This document shows positions 59,961 through 64,000 of a stretch of DNA of 64,000 bases, in pieces (position 1 is the stretch's first letter; each line of letters opens with the position of its first letter). The notes under the pieces were generated by a model, which saw only the letters and a list, made by a program, of their open reading frames with translations, was not told the DNA's origin and did not search any database. The stretch is taken from positions 186,001-250,000 of the forward strand of contig NZ_JAPKNH010000001.1 in NCBI RefSeq assembly GCF_026344005.1, read 5' to 3'. The position numbers were made by a program, and so were the translations under genes. Source of the DNA: Kaistia terrae (GTDB lineage Bacteria; Pseudomonadota; Alphaproteobacteria; Rhizobiales; Kaistiaceae).

Positions 59961-61100
59961 ATGCTTCTTTGGATCGCCATGGCCGTGTTGACGGTCGCCG
60001 CCTCGCTTGCCGTGCTCATTCCCCTGGGCAGGCCGACCCGTGCCACCTCGGCCAATGCGGGCGCCGCGCGCTCGATCTATCGCGATCAGCTCGATGAACT
60101 GGCACGCGACCGCGAGCGCGGCCTGATCGGCGAGGGCGAAGCCGAGGCCGCGCGCATCGAGATCTCCCGTCGGTTGCTCAACAGCGATGCCGCAGGCTCT
60201 GGTACTCCTTCCGCGCCGCAGGCCTACCGCATCGAGCGCCTCATCGCCGTCGTCGCCATCCCCTTGATCGCCATCGGCGCCTATCTCTATGTCGGCTCGC
60301 CGCTATTGCCCGACAGCCCGTTCGCCAGCCGGCAGGCCCAGGAGAGCGGGCAGGGCGGCGTTGACGAACTGATCGCCAAGGTTGAGGCGCACCTCGCCGC
60401 CAATCCCGAGGACGGGCGCGGCTGGGAAATCCTCTCGCCGATCTACATGCGGCTCGGACGCTATGATGACGCCGTGCGCGCGCTGGGCAATGCCAAGCGA
60501 CTGCTCGGGTCCACCGCCGAGCGCGAATCGCTTTACGGCGAGGCGCTGACGCGGGCGAGCGGCGATGTCGTTACCGAGGATGCCCGCGCCGCCTTCGACA
60601 AGGCGCTGAAATTCGACCCGGACGAGCCTCGCGCCCGCTTCTACCTCGCCTTGTCGCTCGGCCAGTCCGGCAGCAAGGACGAGGCCATCGCCGCCTGGAA
60701 CGCGCTGATCGCGACGACGCCGGCCGATGCGCCGTGGCTTGCGTCCGCCCGCGCCGAGCTGGCGAAGCTGCAACCGACATCGACCGTTCCGCCGGACGCG
60801 CCCGGCGCCCCTGCCGCTCCGGGTCCGACTGCCGAAGATGTCGCCGCCGCTGCCGAGCAAAGCCCGGTCGAGCGTGAGCAGATGATCAACGGCATGGTCG
60901 CCGGGCTCGCCGCGAAGCTCGAGGCCGATCCGACGGATACGACTGGATGGGAGCGCCTTTTCCGCGCCTACATGGTCTTGGGTCGGACGGATGACGCCAA
61001 GGCGTCGCTCGCGCGGGCGAGGAACCAGCTGATCGAAAAGCCGGACCTTCTCGCGGTGGTCGAGAAGTCGGCGCACGATATTGGCATTGGCAAGGATTGA
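59961..61100 (+). CDS. ccmI: Cytochrome c maturation protein CcmI
   Basis: A 379-residue protein that chaperones apocytochrome c to the haem ligation machinery. N-terminal membrane segment (LWIAMAVLTVAASLAVLIPL), the cytoplasmic coiled loop (SIYRDQLDELARDRERGLIG), a second membrane segment (about 90-112), then a periplasmic TPR domain (about 135-375). First of four ccm genes in order I-E-F-H (cycHJKL in older rhizobial naming). Confidence 0.92.
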   Translation: MLLWIAMAVLTVAASLAVLIPLGRPTRATSANAGAARSIYRDQLDELARDRERGLIGEGEAEAARIEISRRLLNSDAAGSGTPSAPQAYRIERLIAVVAIPLIAIGAYLYVGSPLLPDSPFASRQAQESGQGGVDELIAKVEAHLAANPEDGRGWEILSPIYMRLGRYDDAVRALGNAKRLLGSTAERESLYGEALTRASGDVVTEDARAAFDKALKFDPDEPRARFYLALSLGQSGSKDEAIAAWNALIATTPADAPWLASARAELAKLQPTSTVPPDAPGAPAAPGPTAEDVAAAAEQSPVEREQMINGMVAGLAAKLEADPTDTTGWERLFRAYMVLGRTDDAKASLARARNQLIEKPDLLAVVEKSAHDIGIGKD

Positions 61101-61109
61101 TCGTTCGAC

Positions 61110-61574
61110 ATGACGCGTAAGCAGCGCCGCCTGACCCTCATCAGCCTTGCCGGAATCGTGCTGGCGAGCGCGGTCGGGCTCGTGCTCTTCGCTCTATCGG
61201 ACGGCATCACCTTCTTCACATCGCCCTCGGACGTGCTGGCCAACCGGCCGTCGCCCGAACAGCGCGTGCGACTTGGCGGCCTGGTCGAGGTCGGCAGCGT
61301 CGTCAAGGAGGCCGATGGGCTCGTCCGCTTCGCGGTGACCGATGGCAAGTCGAGCCTGCAGGCGCGGTACGTCGGCATCGTGCCGGACCTGTTCCGCGAG
61401 GGGCAGGGCGTCGTGGCAGAGGGCAAGGTCGATGCCAATGGCGTCTTCATTGCAGATACCGTTCTCGCCAAGCATGACGAAACCTATATGCCGAAGGAAG
61501 TCGTCGAGGCTCTGAAGCAGAGTGGCGAATGGCGTCCGGAAGACGGCGCTGCGCCGCAGGCGGGGAACCCATGA
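61110..61574 (+). CDS. ccmE: Haem chaperone CcmE
   Basis: A 154-residue protein with one N-terminal membrane anchor (LISLAGIVLASAVGLVLFAL) and an OB-fold periplasmic domain. The haem-binding motif KHDETYMP has covalent ligand His122 and axial Tyr126. It carries haem to CcmF/CcmH. Starts 9 bases after ccmI and overlaps ccmF by 4 bases. Confidence 0.95.
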   Translation: MTRKQRRLTLISLAGIVLASAVGLVLFALSDGITFFTSPSDVLANRPSPEQRVRLGGLVEVGSVVKEADGLVRFAVTDGKSSLQARYVGIVPDLFREGQGVVAEGKVDANGVFIADTVLAKHDETYMPKEVVEALKQSGEWRPEDGAAPQAGNP

Positions 61575-63550
61575 TCGTCGAACTCGGACACTACGCACTC
61601 GTTCTGGCGCTGATCCTGGCGCTTGCGGGCGGCACCTTGCCGTTTTGGGGTGCGCTGCGCGGCGACGAGCGGCTGATGACGATCGCCTCGACCACCTCGA
61701 TCGCCCAGTTTGTCTTCGTCGCCATGAGTTTCGGCGCGCTGACTTACGCCTATGTCGTCTCCGACTTTTCCGTCCAGAACGTCGTCGAGAATTCGCACAC
61801 CCTGAAGCCGCTGCTCTACAAGATCTCAGGCGTCTGGGGGAACCACGAGGGCTCGATGCTGCTCTGGGCTCTCATCCTGGTGCTGTTTGGCGGCCTGGTC
61901 GCGCTCTTCAGTGACAATCTTCCTTTGAAGCTGAAGGCGCTCGTGCTGGCGGTCCAGTCGTGGATCAGCGCCGCCTTTCTGCTGTTTATCCTCGTCGCTT
62001 CCAATCCGTTCCTGCGGCTCAATCCAGCGCCGTTCCAGGGGCGGGATCTCAATCCCGTCCTGCAGGATGTCGGCCTCGCGATCCATCCGCCGCTGCTCTA
62101 TCTCGGCTATGTTGGCTGCTCGATCTCCTTCGCCTTTGCCATCGCCGCCCTCATCGATGGCCGCATTGACGCGGCATGGGCGCGCTGGGTCCGGCCGTGG
62201 ACACTGGCAGCCTGGTGCTTCCTGACGCTCGGCATCGCCATGGGCTCCTACTGGGCCTATTACGAGCTCGGCTGGGGCGGCTGGTGGTTCTGGGATCCGG
62301 TCGAGAATGCCAGCTTCATGCCGTGGCTCGCCGCCACCGCGCTGCTGCATTCGGCGATCGTTATGGAGAAGCGCGAGGCGCTGAAGATCTGGACGATCCT
62401 GCTCGCCATCCTGACCTTCTCGCTGTCGCTGCTCGGTACGTTCCTGGTGCGGTCCGGTGTGCTGACCTCGGTGCATGCCTTCGCCACCGACCCGACGCGC
62501 GGCATCTTCATTCTCTGCATCCTGTGCGTCTTCATCGGCGGCGCCTTCTCGTTGTTCGCCGCTCGCGCCGGCACGCTCAGCCAGGGCGGCCTGTTCGCGC
62601 CGATCAGCCGCGAGGGTGCTCTGGTCCTGAACAACCTGCTCCTTACGGCCGCCTGCGCCACCGTGCTGGTCGGCACGCTCTATCCGCTCGCGCTTGAAGC
62701 GATCACCGGCGAGAAAATCTCGGTCGGCGCACCGTTCTTCGACATGACTTTCGGCCCGATGATGGTGCCGCTCCTGATTGCCGTGCCGTTCGGGCCGATG
62801 CTGGCGTGGAAGCGCGGCGATATCGTCGCTGCCGGCCAGCGCCTGCTGTTTGCCTTTGGCGCTGCGATGGCGGTGATGATCGTCGGCCTCGCGCTGATGG
62901 GCACGCCTTCGGCGCTGGCGTTGTTCGGCGTCGCGCTTGCCGTCTGGCTGATGGTCGGAGCGCTGTCGGAAATCGCCTTCCGCATCAAGCTCGGCCGCGC
63001 CAGTCTGGCCGAAAGCTGGCGTCGTGGCGCAGGCCTGCCACGCTCGGCCTGGGGCACGATGGTGGCCCATTTCGGCGTCGGCGTTACCGTGCTTGGCGTC
63101 ATCGGCGCCACGGCCTGGCAAAGCGAGACGATCGCCTCGTTGAAGCCCGGCCAGTCGATGACGATCGATGGGCGCACACTGACCATGGACGGCTTCGTGC
63201 CGATTAGCGGCGGCACCTTTACCGGTACCGGCGTCCGCTTCTCGGTACGCGAGGGCGGCAATCTGGTCGCCGTCCTCGAGCCGGAGAAGCGGATCTACAC
63301 CGTGCAGAACATGCCGACGACGGAATCGGCGATCAAGACGTTCGGCTTCTCGCAGCTTTACGTCTCCGTTGGCGATATCGCAGCCGACGGCTCGACCGTG
63401 GTGCGCGTCTACTGGAAGACGCTGGTCGCGTTGATCTGGCTCGGTTCACTGATCATGACGGCCGGCGGCGTGCTGTCGCTCTCCGACCGGCGGTTGCGCG
63501 TCGGGGCGCCGAAGCCTGCCCGGCGCTCGCTCGCCATTCCGGCGGAGTAG
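61571..63550 (+). CDS. ccmF: Haem lyase subunit CcmF
   Basis: A 659-residue polytopic membrane protein with the tryptophan-rich WWD motif (GWGGWWFWDPVENASFMPWL) that docks haem, conserved periplasmic histidines, and a soluble C-terminal loop (about 525-610). With CcmH and CcmI it attaches haem to apocytochrome c. ATG 61571 overlaps the ccmE stop. Confidence 0.95.
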   Translation: MIVELGHYALVLALILALAGGTLPFWGALRGDERLMTIASTTSIAQFVFVAMSFGALTYAYVVSDFSVQNVVENSHTLKPLLYKISGVWGNHEGSMLLWALILVLFGGLVALFSDNLPLKLKALVLAVQSWISAAFLLFILVASNPFLRLNPAPFQGRDLNPVLQDVGLAIHPPLLYLGYVGCSISFAFAIAALIDGRIDAAWARWVRPWTLAAWCFLTLGIAMGSYWAYYELGWGGWWFWDPVENASFMPWLAATALLHSAIVMEKREALKIWTILLAILTFSLSLLGTFLVRSGVLTSVHAFATDPTRGIFILCILCVFIGGAFSLFAARAGTLSQGGLFAPISREGALVLNNLLLTAACATVLVGTLYPLALEAITGEKISVGAPFFDMTFGPMMVPLLIAVPFGPMLAWKRGDIVAAGQRLLFAFGAAMAVMIVGLALMGTPSALALFGVALAVWLMVGALSEIAFRIKLGRASLAESWRRGAGLPRSAWGTMVAHFGVGVTVLGVIGATAWQSETIASLKPGQSMTIDGRTLTMDGFVPISGGTFTGTGVRFSVREGGNLVAVLEPEKRIYTVQNMPTTESAIKTFGFSQLYVSVGDIAADGSTVVRVYWKTLVALIWLGSLIMTAGGVLSLSDRRLRVGAPKPARRSLAIPAE

Positions 63551-63554
63551 CCCC

Positions 63555-64000
63555 ATGCGTCGCCTCCTGCTTGCCCTCGTCCTGATCGTTTCAGCGCTGC
63601 CGGCCTTCGCCGTACGGCCGGACGAGATCCTCAAGGATCCGGCGTTGGAGGCGCGGGCTCGTGCGCTTTCGGTTGAGCTGCGCTGCCTGGTCTGCCAGAG
63701 CCAGTCGATCGACGATTCCGACGCCACCATCGCGCACGACCTGCGGGTGCTGGTGCGCGAGCGGCTGGTGGCGGGCGACAGCGACGACCAGATCAAGTCG
63801 TTCCTGGTCGACCGCTACGGCGAATATGTGCTGCTGAAGCCCCGCCTGACCTGGCATACGATCGTGCTTTGGGGCGCGGCGCCGACGCTGCTGGTCATCG
63901 GCGGCGTGCTGTCCTTCGGCCTGTTCCGTCGCCGTCGCGCGGCATTGCCCGCGACCAGCCTGACGCGGGACGAAGAGGCCCGGGTCGAAGCGCTCCTGGC
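63555..64000 (+). CDS. ccmH: Cytochrome c maturation protein CcmH, partial at window end
   Basis: The frame is open to the end of the window (at least 148 residues). Signal peptide (LLLALVLIVSALPAFA), then the redox motif LRCLVCQSQSIDDSDA (Cys44, Cys47), ERLVAGDSDDQIKSFLVDRY and one membrane segment (HTIVLWGAAPTLLVIGGVLS). It reduces apocytochrome cysteines for haem attachment. Starts 4 bases after ccmF. The stop lies beyond the window. Confidence 0.93.
   Translation, partial: MRRLLLALVLIVSALPAFAVRPDEILKDPALEARARALSVELRCLVCQSQSIDDSDATIAHDLRVLVRERLVAGDSDDQIKSFLVDRYGEYVLLKPRLTWHTIVLWGAAPTLLVIGGVLSFGLFRRRRAALPATSLTRDEEARVEALL

Overview
The window is G+C-rich chromosomal DNA of an alphaproteobacterium, most likely of the order Hyphomicrobiales (Rhizobiales). 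The support is the gene content: Omp25/Omp31-type barrel proteins in tandem, DUF1491, DUF2336 and DUF2161 proteins, a FeuP/FeuQ-like two-component pair, a ccmI-ccmE-ccmF-ccmH cytochrome c maturation operon, and an RcGTA-type gene transfer agent (GTA) head-tail cluster. The genus cannot be fixed from sequence alone.

Layout. 0.08-4.6 kb: a PAS sensor histidine kinase, a membrane-anchored peptidoglycan-binding protein, and DUF1491 and DUF2336 proteins. 4.8-8.3 kb: a small conserved-looking protein, a DUF1214/DUF1254 pair, a DMT exporter and an alpha/beta hydrolase. 8.9-11.0 kb: a visibly A+T-richer island with an ABC/AAA-type ATPase (split by a frame break) overlapping an HNH endonuclease, read here as a Septu-like (PtuA/PtuB) antiphage system, with possible gene relics on both sides. 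11.4-16.8 kb: an isonitrile-hydratase-like protein, an L,D-transpeptidase-like lipoprotein with altered active site, a DUF2161 nuclease-fold protein, a secreted protein, an ArsR-SRPBCC operon with visible operators, and a LysR-PACE exporter pair. 17-24 kb: a serine beta-lactamase-fold hydrolase, three tandem outer-membrane barrels, PBP1A and a YcgN-type cysteine cluster protein. 24.5-34.6 kb: an accessory metabolic region with two AraC regulators, a PhyH dioxygenase, two SDRs, three aldo/keto reductases, a DHFR-like reductase, DUF2322 and a PIMT-like methyltransferase with a broken C-terminus.

35.0-53.5 kb is a nearly complete GTA structural cluster in the usual order: small and large terminase, portal, prohead protease, major capsid protein, connector, head closure, DUF3168, major tail protein, gp10, chaperone, tape measure, DUF2460, DUF2163, NlpC/P60, tail-tip protein, DUF2793. 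It carries non-structural passengers (a DUF4239 membrane protein and a diguanylate cyclase between terminase and portal, and an antisense GNAT acetyltransferase). It is also peppered with palindromic repeats, two of which lie inside open reading frames. It is followed by a beta-helix spike-like protein, an endolysin with a peptidoglycan-binding domain and a holin-like protein. From 56.9 kb come a small periplasmic protein with a FeuP/FeuQ-like pair, a 17-kDa-antigen-like lipoprotein, and the ccm operon, whose last gene runs off the window.

Most noteworthy are the Septu-like island with its split ATPase, the palindromic elements inside GTA genes, the regulatory and membrane cargo in the GTA cluster, and the apparently leaderless ArsR operon. 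No tRNA, rRNA, CRISPR array or transposase was seen. Start sites were chosen by ribosome binding site, overlap and family fit, and are approximate where stated.
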